Assembly (NCBI GenBank): GCA_021793875.1
Contig: JAJYRX010000116.1
Location: 1 to 5,054 of the forward strand
Reading direction: 5' to 3'
Length of the DNA: 5,054 bases
Origin: Pseudomonadota bacterium
Lineage (GTDB): Bacteria; Pseudomonadota; Gammaproteobacteria; Burkholderiales; Burkholderiaceae_B
Shown piece after piece: positions 1 to 5,054 of the stretch (positions within the stretch are counted from its first letter, which is position 1; each line of letters opens with the position of its first letter). The notes under the pieces are model-generated. The model saw only the letters and a list, made by a program, of their open reading frames with translations, was not told the DNA's origin and did not search any database. A program made the position numbers and the translations under genes.

Positions 1-76
1 ATCTCTGCTATAGCAATATTAAAAGATGTAACCATAGATTTACCGCTACAGTTTAATAATTTTCGCGATTAACACT
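1..76 (+). other. tadA upstream stretch, possible tail of an upstream ORF
   Basis: This AT-rich stretch precedes tadA. One plus-strand frame is open from base 1 to a TAA at 70-72, giving 23 codons that end in QFNNFRD, only 4 bases before the tadA ATG. It could be the C-terminal end of an upstream gene that is co-transcribed with tadA, but 23 open codons also occur by chance and I do not recognise the peptide. No convincing Shine-Dalgarno sequence lies just before position 77 and no clear -35/-10 pair is visible. An AATAAT at 55-60 resembles a -10 box but has no matching -35. On the minus strand an ATG at 35-33 is open to the window edge, so a divergent upstream gene is equally possible. Confidence 0.2.
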
Positions 77-550
77 ATGGCTTACGCCTGTGATGACATC
101 CACTACATGCGTTTGGCAATTCAAGAGGCAAAAAACGCAGCTTTGAATAATGAGGTACCAGTGGGTGCAGTAGTTATAGATTCTCACGGTGATCTTATTG
201 CAACTGGATTTAATAAAACCATATCCAATAATGATCCAACAGCTCATGCCGAAATTATTGCCCTGCGCAAGGCCTGTACTGCTAAAACAAACTATCGCCT
301 ACCTGGAGCCTCTTTGTATGTAACCTTAGAACCATGTGTTATGTGTATTGGTGCCATTATGCATGCACGAATATCACGTGTTGTGTACGGCGCACAAGAC
401 CCAAAAACTGGTGCATGTGAAAGTGTATTGGCTATCCCAAGTATAAAAGAGCTAAACCATCAAACTAGGCTGCATAGTGGTGTTATGGCAGATCAGTGTT
501 CAGAATTATTGCGCAAGTTTTTTGCCGAAAAGCGTGGTAAGTTTAAGTAG
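77..550 (+). CDS. tadA: tRNA-specific adenosine deaminase TadA
   Basis: TadA is a cytoplasmic zinc enzyme that deaminates adenosine to inosine at wobble position 34 of tRNA-Arg(ACG), allowing one tRNA to read several CGN codons. The 157-residue protein has the whole cytidine/deoxycytidylate deaminase fold. EVPVGAVV lies at residues 26-33, and GFN at 44-46 carries the conserved Asn. TAHAEI at 55-60 gives zinc ligand His57 and proton-shuttling Glu59. EPCVMC at 85-90 gives zinc ligands Cys87 and Cys90. These positions match the E. coli numbering. The C-terminal part (DPKTGA, then LNHQT, then ADQCSELLRKFF) is also typical of TadA and argues against guanine or cytosine deaminases. Length is close to the E. 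coli protein (167). The ATG at 77 leaves ten residues before the conserved first helix (MRLAIQEA), as expected; the internal Met11 would cut into that helix. The start lacks a clear Shine-Dalgarno. It converges on ackA with a 6-base gap. Confidence 0.96.
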   Translation: MAYACDDIHYMRLAIQEAKNAALNNEVPVGAVVIDSHGDLIATGFNKTISNNDPTAHAEIIALRKACTAKTNYRLPGASLYVTLEPCVMCIGAIMHARISRVVYGAQDPKTGACESVLAIPSIKELNHQTRLHSGVMADQCSELLRKFFAEKRGKFK

Positions 551-556
551 TTTAGG

Positions 557-1762
557 CTAAGTTAGCAGTAGATTTTGTGCATGCAGTGCTGCGATCCACT
601 CTTCATTTGTTGGTTCTACTGCAATCATTACCTTGCTATTATTTGTAGAAATTAGTGGCAAATGTCTATCGTTTAAACTGGTATCTATTTCAATTCCAAG
701 CCAATGCAATTGATCACAAATTAGTTTTCTTATTTCCGCGCTATTTTCTCCTATTCCGGCAGTAAACACTATCATATCCAATCCGCCCATTATTGCCATT
801 AGTGCGGCAATCTCTCGTACAGCTCTACGGACAAAAATATCTATGGCTAGCTTCGCCCGTGGGTTAGATTCCTGTGCAGCTATTAGTTGTCTTAGGTCAC
901 CCGATATGCCTGAAACACCCTTAAGCCCAGATTCATGATAAAGAATTCTGGCAACTTCTTCTAAAGAAAGCTTTTCAATTTCCATTAGGTAGATTACAGC
1001 ACCAGGGTCTAGACAGCCGGCACGTGTTCCCATAACTAGGCCATCTAGAGCAGAAAAGCCCATGGTAGTAGCTTTACTTTGTAAACCAACCATGGCACAA
1101 AGACTAGCGCCACTGCCAAGGTGTGCAGCAACAACTTTCCAGTTACGTACATCACTATATTTTTCTGGTAAAACAGTAGCCAAATATTCATACGATAGGC
1201 CATGGAAACCATAGCGTCTTAAACCTCTTTCCCATGCTTCGTATGGCAGGGGCATTATTTGTTCTATTTCATCCATTGTGTGGTGAAAGGCTGTATCAAA
1301 ACATGCCACTTGAGGGAGGTCTGGATGTAGTGCCAACATCACCTGTATGGCATCTAACGCAAACGGTTGATGCAGAGGTGCTAGTGGTATAAAGGATCTA
1401 AGATCATTGAGAATGGCATCATCAATAATAATCGGTGCAAAGTATTTACTACCACCATGAACAATTCTGTGAGCTACGGCTATTATGCTCTGATCTACAT
1501 CTAGGCATTCCTTAAGCTTTTGCAAAATTATGGTTAATGCGAAAGAATAGGGCTCCGTTTTTCCCAGATTAAGATCTTCAGGGGCAGAGCCGTCTATCCA
1601 TAGCTGTGATTTATCAGAGCTTATTTCTGTGACTTTGCCGCTAATTACGGCAGACTTTGAGACAGGACTTGTTGCTGCATTAAATAATGCGAACTTTATG
1701 CTGGATGAGCCACAGTTAAGTACAAGAATGTGGCTGCCAGCAGGGCAGGTTAGTGGGTCCAT
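557..1762 (-). CDS. ackA: Acetate kinase (acetate/propionate family)
   Basis: AckA reversibly transfers phosphate between ATP and acetate (or propionate), normally working with phosphotransacetylase to interconvert acetate and acetyl-CoA in the cytoplasm. The 401 residues match the usual full length of about 400. The ASKHA-fold signatures appear in order: LNCGSSSIKF at 15-24 (Asn16, Lys23), AHRIVHGG at 97-104 (Arg99 for substrate carboxylate, by family alignment), FDTAFH at 155-160 (catalytic Asp156), RYGFHG at 183-188 (His187), HLGSGAS at 214-220, MGTRAG at 244-249 (catalytic Arg247), FTAGIGENS at 333-341, and TNEE at 385-388 with the metal-binding Glu region. The phosphate-loop motif reads HLGSG where E. 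coli has HLGNG. The ATG at 1762 leaves about nine extra residues before the core strand and has no evident Shine-Dalgarno. The acyl-CoA ligase stop lies 15 bases upstream, so translation may be coupled. No pta is in the window, so propionate or another short acid remains possible. Confidence 0.95.
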   Translation of the reverse strand: MDPLTCPAGSHILVLNCGSSSIKFALFNAATSPVSKSAVISGKVTEISSDKSQLWIDGSAPEDLNLGKTEPYSFALTIILQKLKECLDVDQSIIAVAHRIVHGGSKYFAPIIIDDAILNDLRSFIPLAPLHQPFALDAIQVMLALHPDLPQVACFDTAFHHTMDEIEQIMPLPYEAWERGLRRYGFHGLSYEYLATVLPEKYSDVRNWKVVAAHLGSGASLCAMVGLQSKATTMGFSALDGLVMGTRAGCLDPGAVIYLMEIEKLSLEEVARILYHESGLKGVSGISGDLRQLIAAQESNPRAKLAIDIFVRRAVREIAALMAIMGGLDMIVFTAGIGENSAEIRKLICDQLHWLGIEIDTSLNDRHLPLISTNNSKVMIAVEPTNEEWIAALHAQNLLLT

Positions 1763-1777
1763 TTTTGTTTCAAGATC

Positions 1778-3445
1778 TTATATATTACGTTTCTTTTTCG
1801 CTCGCATGTCAATTACTCCAGGTGTTTTACGAGGGTCATCGCCTGGTGTAAAAATTTTGTGTTTTTGTATTTTTTGAGTTCCAGTTGTGGGTATTTGATT
1901 GGTTAGGTATATCCATCCTGGAGCCTTGTAATAAGCAAGGTTTTCGTAGCAGAAGTTAAATATCTCTTCGGCTATAAGCTGCTTTTCTTCATTAGAAAGG
2001 TTATCAATACTCAAGGATACCCCTGGATTATCTTCATCTTTAAGCTCAATGCAGGCCATAACCTCTGCCTCTCGTATCTCGTCAGGAGCTGCTAGCACTG
2101 CTGCTTGTCTAACTTTTGGGTGTAGTAGCAATTGGGCTTCAACTTCAGCGGCAGCAATGTTCTCACCCGAACGTCTAATTATGTTTTTGTCTCTATCAAC
2201 AAAGTGAATCATGCCGTCAGGATCTTTAACAACTACGTCGCCAGTGTGAAACCATCCGTTTCTCCAGGCCTCTTCAGTTGCTTCTTCATTATCTAAATAG
2301 CCAGAAAAGAAATCTTTTCTAGGGTTTTCTGCTGAATATCGTATAACCATTTCGCCAGGTGTGCCATCTGGTAGTGGATTGTCTTCTGAGTCTACTACTT
2401 GTACATCAAGTCCTGGCACCGCACGACCCATAGCCCTAGTTCCAACTTTGCGTGGCGGCATGTTATCTGTAAGGGTTCTAACCATTTCTGTCATGCCCCA
2501 TATTTCAACTAGTGGGAAACCAAACCGCTCCTCAAAAATCGCATGCAATTGAGGTTCTACACCAGCACCATAGCCTAATCTGACGCTATGATGTTTATCA
2601 AGATCTGATTCTGGCTGTTTTAAAAGCATGGGTATTATTACTCCAAGATAATGGACTATAGTAGCCCTACTTTCTCTAATTTCCTCCCACCATCGTGATA
2701 CCTGAAACCTTTCCGGTTGTATCTGACAATTGCCTGTTAACAACATGCAAAAGAACGACAGTATGGACGCATTAACGTGAAATAAGGGTAGGGGGTTGTA
2801 TAGTCTTTCCTGCTGCGGTCTTATGCTAACAAGGCCTCCTTGTTTGGCATACCAGTCGCCCGCTGCAAGCTCGTATCTGTGAGACAAAACGCACCCTTTT
2901 GGTCTACCGGTTGTGCCAGATGTGTATAAGATACTTGCTGGTGTATTCTCCTGCGGCTCTATGCTTACTCTCAGGGTTTTAGCGTTTGGTAATTGTTCTT
3001 CAAAGCCTTCCAGTGTTATTACGTCGGGCTTGTGTTCACTTTGCTGCACAGCCTTATCTATACGATGTTTCTGGTTAGCTAGGGTAACAATAAGCTCAAC
3101 TTTTGAATGGTTTATTAGATAAACCAGTTCGTTTGTACGGTAATCTGGATTAATTGGCACACAGCATACCCCAACGCTATTCATTGCAAGCTTGTGCATC
3201 ATGTGTTCTGGTCGACTAGCTAGAAATAAACCTATTTTGTGTGGCGTGCCATAGCCTGCTTGTGCATATTTTTCTGCTAGGCCTTTCACTATTTCCGCTG
3301 TGTTGGTAAAGGAAAACGAAATGCCATCTGGATAGTAATCTCTGGTTGGGTTTCGTGGTGCGCATATTAGCGCGTTATCACCATATATTTGAGCCGCCTC
3401 GTACAGTACATCACGAATTGTGTAATGCTCTTTCAGCACTAGCAT
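1778..3445 (-). CDS. AMP-forming acyl-CoA ligase (ANL superfamily)
   Basis: This 555-residue enzyme should activate a carboxylic acid with ATP to an acyl-adenylate and then form the CoA thioester. All core ANL motifs are present: the P-loop YTSGTTGRPKG at 174-184; PLFHVNA at 220-226; GYGAG at 291-295 leading to WGMTE at 316-320 (adenine and acyl-pocket motif); GWFHTGD at 397-403 with the ribose-binding Asp403; VDRDKNIIRRSGENI at 416-430 (hinge and CoA-binding loop); and PTTGTQKIQK at 519-528, where Lys525 is the likely adenylation lysine. The length and the RRSGENI form resemble CaiC (crotonobetaine/carnitine-CoA ligase) and medium-chain or aromatic acid ligases more than acetyl-CoA synthetase, which is about 650 residues. 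Substrate cannot be set from sequence alone. The ATG at 3445 has a GGAG Shine-Dalgarno 8 bases upstream. The gene is divergent from the TRAP transporter genes and lies just before ackA on the same strand. No signal peptide or membrane segment is seen. Confidence 0.93.
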   Translation of the reverse strand: MLVLKEHYTIRDVLYEAAQIYGDNALICAPRNPTRDYYPDGISFSFTNTAEIVKGLAEKYAQAGYGTPHKIGLFLASRPEHMMHKLAMNSVGVCCVPINPDYRTNELVYLINHSKVELIVTLANQKHRIDKAVQQSEHKPDVITLEGFEEQLPNAKTLRVSIEPQENTPASILYTSGTTGRPKGCVLSHRYELAAGDWYAKQGGLVSIRPQQERLYNPLPLFHVNASILSFFCMLLTGNCQIQPERFQVSRWWEEIRESRATIVHYLGVIIPMLLKQPESDLDKHHSVRLGYGAGVEPQLHAIFEERFGFPLVEIWGMTEMVRTLTDNMPPRKVGTRAMGRAVPGLDVQVVDSEDNPLPDGTPGEMVIRYSAENPRKDFFSGYLDNEEATEEAWRNGWFHTGDVVVKDPDGMIHFVDRDKNIIRRSGENIAAAEVEAQLLLHPKVRQAAVLAAPDEIREAEVMACIELKDEDNPGVSLSIDNLSNEEKQLIAEEIFNFCYENLAYYKAPGWIYLTNQIPTTGTQKIQKHKIFTPGDDPRKTPGVIDMRAKKKRNI

Positions 3446-3453
3446 GTAATTTA

Positions 3454-3457
3454 CTCC
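3454..3457 (-). promoter_or_regulatory. Ribosome binding site of the acyl-CoA ligase
   Basis: Read on the minus strand, GGAG stands 8 bases before the ATG at 3445-3443. It supports this ATG as the true start of the ligase. A TATTATAAA stretch just upstream (around 3459-3467) looks like a -10 box but is too close to the ribosome site to be a comfortable promoter. Confidence 0.6.
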
Positions 3458-3473
3458 ATTTATAATACAGCAC

Positions 3474-3488
3474 CGGGGTAGTAACCCG
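3474..3488. repeat. Interrupted GC-rich palindrome (operator candidate)
   Basis: The 15 bases CGGGGTAGTAACCCG form an imperfect inverted repeat centred on position 3481: the outer CGGG/CCCG and inner TA/TA pair, with one G/A mismatch in each arm. It lies 29 bases upstream of the ligase start codon, where a bound repressor would block ligase transcription. The size suits a dimeric regulator, but its function is inferred from shape and position only. Confidence 0.35.
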
Positions 3489-3490
3489 CA

Positions 3491-3519
3491 TTGTTAATAT
3501 TAATATTAGCACTTAGACT
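3491..3519 (+). promoter_or_regulatory. Putative sigma-70 promoter for dctQM
   Basis: TTGTTA at 3491-3496 (4 of 6 matches to TTGACA) and TAGACT at 3514-3519 (4 of 6 to TATAAT) are separated by exactly 17 bases. Transcription would start near 3526, leaving a leader of about 55 bases. The -10 box sits inside the inverted repeat TTAGACTAA (3513-3521), so a bound protein would compete with RNA polymerase. Both boxes are modest matches in AT-rich DNA, so this is a suggestion only. Confidence 0.25.
3495..3508. repeat. Perfect 14-base AT palindrome
   Basis: TAATATTAATATTA is a perfect palindrome and also two tandem copies of AATATT (3496-3501 and 3502-3507). It lies near the middle of the divergent region, in the spacer of the proposed dctQM promoter. 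It could be a binding site for a regulator or nucleoid protein such as IHF or H-NS, or simply the easily melted AT core of the control region. Confidence 0.4.
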
Positions 3520-3526
3520 AATGTGC
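3509..3526. repeat. Inverted repeat with GCAC/GTGC arms
   Basis: GCAC (3509-3512) and GTGC (3523-3526) flank the perfect inverted repeat TTAG-A-CTAA (3513-3521). One extra T at 3522 breaks the symmetry. The right arm also forms a second palindrome, GTGC-TTG-GCAC (3523-3533), so neighbouring sites share half-sites. This overlaps the proposed -10 box and start point of dctQM and is my best operator candidate in the window. Confidence 0.4.
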
Positions 3527-3528
3527 TT

Positions 3529-3561
3529 GGCACGGGCGGTGCCGTTGTTGTTACGAACAGC
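3529..3561 (+). repeat. Two tandem stem-loops in the dctQ leader
   Basis: GGCAC (3529-3533) pairs perfectly with GTGCC (3539-3543) around a five-base loop GGGCG. Three bases later GTTGTT (3547-3552) pairs with AACAGC (3556-3561), including one G-U pair, around the loop ACG. Both would lie in the dctQM leader RNA, upstream of the ribosome site at 3571. Neither is followed by a run of T, so they do not look like intrinsic terminators. They may stabilise the mRNA or act as DNA operator half-sites. Confidence 0.35.
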
Positions 3562-3570
3562 GTATTTACT

Positions 3571-3575
3571 AAGGG
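3571..3575 (+). promoter_or_regulatory. Ribosome binding site that fixes the dctQ start
   Basis: AAGGG lies 5 bases before the ATG at 3581. The reading frame stays open upstream to a TTG at 3491 and an ATG at 3521, but neither has a Shine-Dalgarno sequence, and the added 30 residues would be translated from the hairpin-rich control region. This site therefore favours 3581 as the start. Confidence 0.65.
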
Positions 3576-3580
3576 TTTAT

Positions 3581-4084
3581 ATGCTATTAAAAATAATTGA
3601 TTCAATTAACGAGTTTGTCGGTAGAGCTGTTTCTCTTATAGCCATAGTATTCGCAGGCATAATAATATTCGATGTAATAATGCGTTATTTTTGGCATGAC
3701 CCAACCCGTTGGGCCTTCGATGTCACCAAGCAAATGTATGGTTTTTACTTCATATTATTGGGTGGGTACGCATTAAAACATAAGGCACATGTCAGGGTAG
3801 ACCTCCTAATAGAGCGCTGTAGTCCTGCTGTACAGAAAGTTCTAGACCTACTTGGTTATTTAGTTTTCTTTTTTCCCTTTGCATGGGTATTTATGGTGCG
3901 TACGCATGCTTTTGCAATGCGCTCCTGGAGCCAGGGCGAAGTAACTTATGGTTCTGTGCAGCTACCTGTGTATCCCTTAAAAATGGCTATGTTTGTAGCG
4001 TCCATTCTTTTGCTTATGCAAGGCATATCTGAATTCTTGAAGATTTTACTTAATAGGGACAAGGGACACAGCAATGGCTCCTGA
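3581..4084 (+). CDS. dctQ: TRAP transporter small permease subunit (DctQ family)
   Basis: DctQ is the small inner-membrane subunit of tripartite ATP-independent periplasmic (TRAP) transporters. It pairs with DctM to receive substrate from a periplasmic binding protein and import it with a sodium or proton gradient. The 167-residue protein has the four expected hydrophobic segments, at about 15-35, 51-66, 87-107 and 130-153. Family signatures include DVIMRYFW at 31-38, the short connecting loop HVRVDLL at 70-76, the SWSQGEV region at 115-121 and LPVYPLKMAMFV at 128-139. Length fits the family (about 150-200). The start at 3581 is chosen for its AAGGG ribosome site and because the N terminus then matches typical DctQ proteins. 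An in-frame extension to TTG 3491 is possible but unsupported. The last 11 bases overlap dctM, implying translational coupling and equal production. The substrate is not shown by this subunit. Confidence 0.92.
   Translation: MLLKIIDSINEFVGRAVSLIAIVFAGIIIFDVIMRYFWHDPTRWAFDVTKQMYGFYFILLGGYALKHKAHVRVDLLIERCSPAVQKVLDLLGYLVFFFPFAWVFMVRTHAFAMRSWSQGEVTYGSVQLPVYPLKMAMFVASILLLMQGISEFLKILLNRDKGHSNGS
4061..4066 (+). promoter_or_regulatory. Ribosome binding site of dctM inside dctQ
   Basis: AAGGGA lies 7 bases before the dctM ATG at 4074, within the last codons of dctQ. It fixes the dctM start and explains how dctM is translated despite overlapping the dctQ stop codon. Confidence 0.7.
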
Positions 4085-5054
4085 TATTCTTGCTTTGGTG
4101 ATGGCAGGTATTTTAGTGGTAGGCCTATTTATGGGCCATCCACTGGCATTTGTTTTGGGTGGTACAGCGGTAATAGGCGCATTTTTGGCGGGTAAGCCAA
4201 TGGTGCTGGGTATAGTTGTAAATAGGGTGTTTGGCGAAGTTCTAGATAACTATACGTTAATAGCAATACCTCTTTTTATATTAATGGCACGGTTCTTGTC
4301 AGATTCCGATGTAACAGACAAAATGTTCGAGGCACTACGGCTTCTTATGGCTAGGGTACGTGGTGGGCTTGCTCTGGCTGTTGTGTTTATATCTGTTTTA
4401 TTAGCGGCAACTACTGGCATTATTGGTGCTTCAATAACAGTAACTGGTGTTATGGCAATGCGCCCCATGCTCAGGTACGGGTACGATCCCAAGCTTACCT
4501 CGGGTGTAATAGCGGCTTCTGGCTGTCTGGGAATTTTAATACCACCGTCCATTATGCTGATTCTAATGGCAAGTTATTCGCCGCTATCTGTTGGAGAACT
4601 ATTTGCAGGTGCAATGATTCCGGGAGTTCTGCTTGGTCTAATGTATGCTGCTTATGTGGCTTTTGTAGCAGTTATAAACCCATCGGCTGCGCCTGCAGCA
4701 AAACGGGAAGAGCTTATCCCAACATCAGCCTTGGTAAAAATGCTTTTAATTGAGGCTGCGCCAACATTGGTGTTAATAGTAGGTATTTTAGGAACCATGC
4801 TTGCAGGTATTGCTACAGCAACTGAAGCATCAGCAGTTGGGGTTTTGCTATCTCTTCTTATAGTAATTATCAGAGGTCGATTCCGCTGGACTACTTTCTT
4901 TGGTGCCTTGCGTGAAACCGGACGAACATCGGCCATGATACTTTTTATAGTAGTTGGTGCTACGGCCTTTACCGGTGTGTTTAATGCTACTGGTGGGCTA
5001 GCAGCAGTTCAGGGAATAATGCGTGGTCTCGATATGGAACCTTGGATGCTGCTA
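4074..5054 (+). CDS. dctM: TRAP transporter large permease DctM, 3' end missing
   Basis: DctM is the large inner-membrane subunit that forms the transport path of a TRAP carrier. The frame is open from ATG 4074 to the window edge, 327 codons without a stop; family members are usually about 425-440 residues or longer, so roughly the last quarter lies outside. Nearly the whole protein is hydrophobic, in many membrane segments. Recognisable family features are GHPLAFVLG at 21-29, IPLFILMA at 65-72, the RGGLALAVV helix at 96-104, AATTGIIGASI at 111-121, YGYDPKLTSGVIAASG at 135-150, GILIPPSIML at 153-162 (the conserved IPPS substrate/ion region), ELFAGAMIPG at 175-184 and ATATEASAVG at 247-256. 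From memory this pattern is closest to the mannitol/chloroaromatic or 2-oxo-acid type of DctM, suggesting an organic acid substrate; that is not proven. The gene overlaps dctQ by 11 bases and has an AAGGGA ribosome site. No DctP binding-protein gene is visible; it may follow beyond the edge. Confidence 0.93.
   Translation, partial: MAPDILALVMAGILVVGLFMGHPLAFVLGGTAVIGAFLAGKPMVLGIVVNRVFGEVLDNYTLIAIPLFILMARFLSDSDVTDKMFEALRLLMARVRGGLALAVVFISVLLAATTGIIGASITVTGVMAMRPMLRYGYDPKLTSGVIAASGCLGILIPPSIMLILMASYSPLSVGELFAGAMIPGVLLGLMYAAYVAFVAVINPSAAPAAKREELIPTSALVKMLLIEAAPTLVLIVGILGTMLAGIATATEASAVGVLLSLLIVIIRGRFRWTTFFGALRETGRTSAMILFIVVGATAFTGVFNATGGLAAVQGIMRGLDMEPWMLL

Larger units (their letters stand above)
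3446..3580. promoter_or_regulatory. Divergent control region, ligase-ackA versus dctQM
   Basis: This 135-base gap separates the start codons of the divergently transcribed ligase and dctQ, so it must hold signals for at least one and probably both transcripts. It contains five copies of the 4-mer GCAC or its complement GTGC (3470, 3509, 3523, 3530, 3539) and several palindromes listed separately. That density suggests binding by a dimeric regulator and/or leader RNA structure. No regulator gene is in the window. The protein that binds here is unknown; GntR, LysR and IclR regulators commonly control such organic-acid loci, but nothing in the sequence selects among them. Confidence 0.6.

Noticed and set aside
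53..247. Minus-strand open frame at 53-247
   Set aside because: It overlaps the N-terminal half of tadA in antisense and its Cys/Tyr-rich translation resembles no protein I know.
556..566. GCTAA-G-TTAGC as a bidirectional terminator between tadA and ackA
   Set aside because: The one-base spacer cannot form a stable hairpin loop, the arms are AT-rich and no T run follows on either strand.
1629..3122. Plus-strand open frames at 1629-1877, 2361-2552 and 2913-3122
   Set aside because: They are antisense to ackA and the ligase, both of which have full motif sets; the short translations have no recognisable domain and no ribosome site.
3529..3543. GGCAC/GTGCC hairpin as an intrinsic terminator or attenuator
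   Set aside because: It is followed by GTTGTTGTT rather than a continuous T tract, and no leader peptide or alternative pairing partner is evident.
3491..3580. N-terminal extension of dctQ from TTG 3491 or ATG 3521
   Set aside because: Neither codon has a Shine-Dalgarno sequence, the extension runs through the palindrome-rich control region, and ATG 3581 has AAGGG at good spacing and gives a typical DctQ N terminus.
4250..4936. Minus-strand open frames at 4250-4552 and 4652-4936
   Set aside because: Both lie inside dctM, which has strong family motifs throughout; their translations are low-complexity and rich in Ala, Ile, Thr and Arg, as expected of antisense shadows of a membrane protein gene.
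1..5054. CRISPR array, insertion sequence, tRNA, rRNA or phage signature
   Set aside because: Reading both strands I found no spaced direct repeats, transposase, terminal inverted repeats, tRNA-like cloverleaf or integrase; nearly all bases are accounted for by five protein genes.

Overview
The window looks like chromosomal DNA of a fairly low-GC proteobacterium (roughly 40-45% GC by eye, with many TTA, CTA and ATA codons). The TadA and AckA sequences, the carnitine/fatty-acid-type acyl-CoA ligase and the TRAP transporter together suggest a heterotrophic Beta- or Gammaproteobacterium. Burkholderiales-like is my guess from remembered protein signatures and cannot be confirmed without a search.

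Layout: (1) 1-76 is a short AT-rich stretch that may hold the last codons of an upstream ORF. (2) 77-550, plus strand: tadA, the essential tRNA adenosine deaminase. (3) 557-1762, minus strand: ackA, an acetate/propionate-type kinase, meeting tadA tail to tail across 6 bases. (4) 1778-3445, minus strand: an AMP-forming acyl-CoA ligase, 15 bases upstream of ackA and probably co-transcribed with it. (5) 3446-3580: a divergent control region packed with inverted repeats. (6) 3581-4084, plus strand: the TRAP small permease (DctQ), preceded by a good Shine-Dalgarno site. (7) 4074-5054, plus strand: the TRAP large permease (DctM), overlapping dctQ by 11 bases and cut off by the window edge. It has no stop in the window.

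How the genes may work together (inference): the TRAP transporter would import an organic acid using the sodium or proton gradient, and the divergently transcribed ligase would convert it, or a breakdown product, to a CoA thioester. AckA could then recover ATP from acyl phosphate or handle acetate/propionate formed downstream. The shared intergenic region would coordinate the two arms. The solute-binding protein (DctP), any local regulator and a phosphotransacetylase are not in the window, so the substrate cannot be named. tadA is housekeeping and probably unrelated. All the proteins belong to known families. The least explained parts are the divergent control region and the pairing of ligase, AckA and TRAP genes; I see no clear evidence of a wholly new system.
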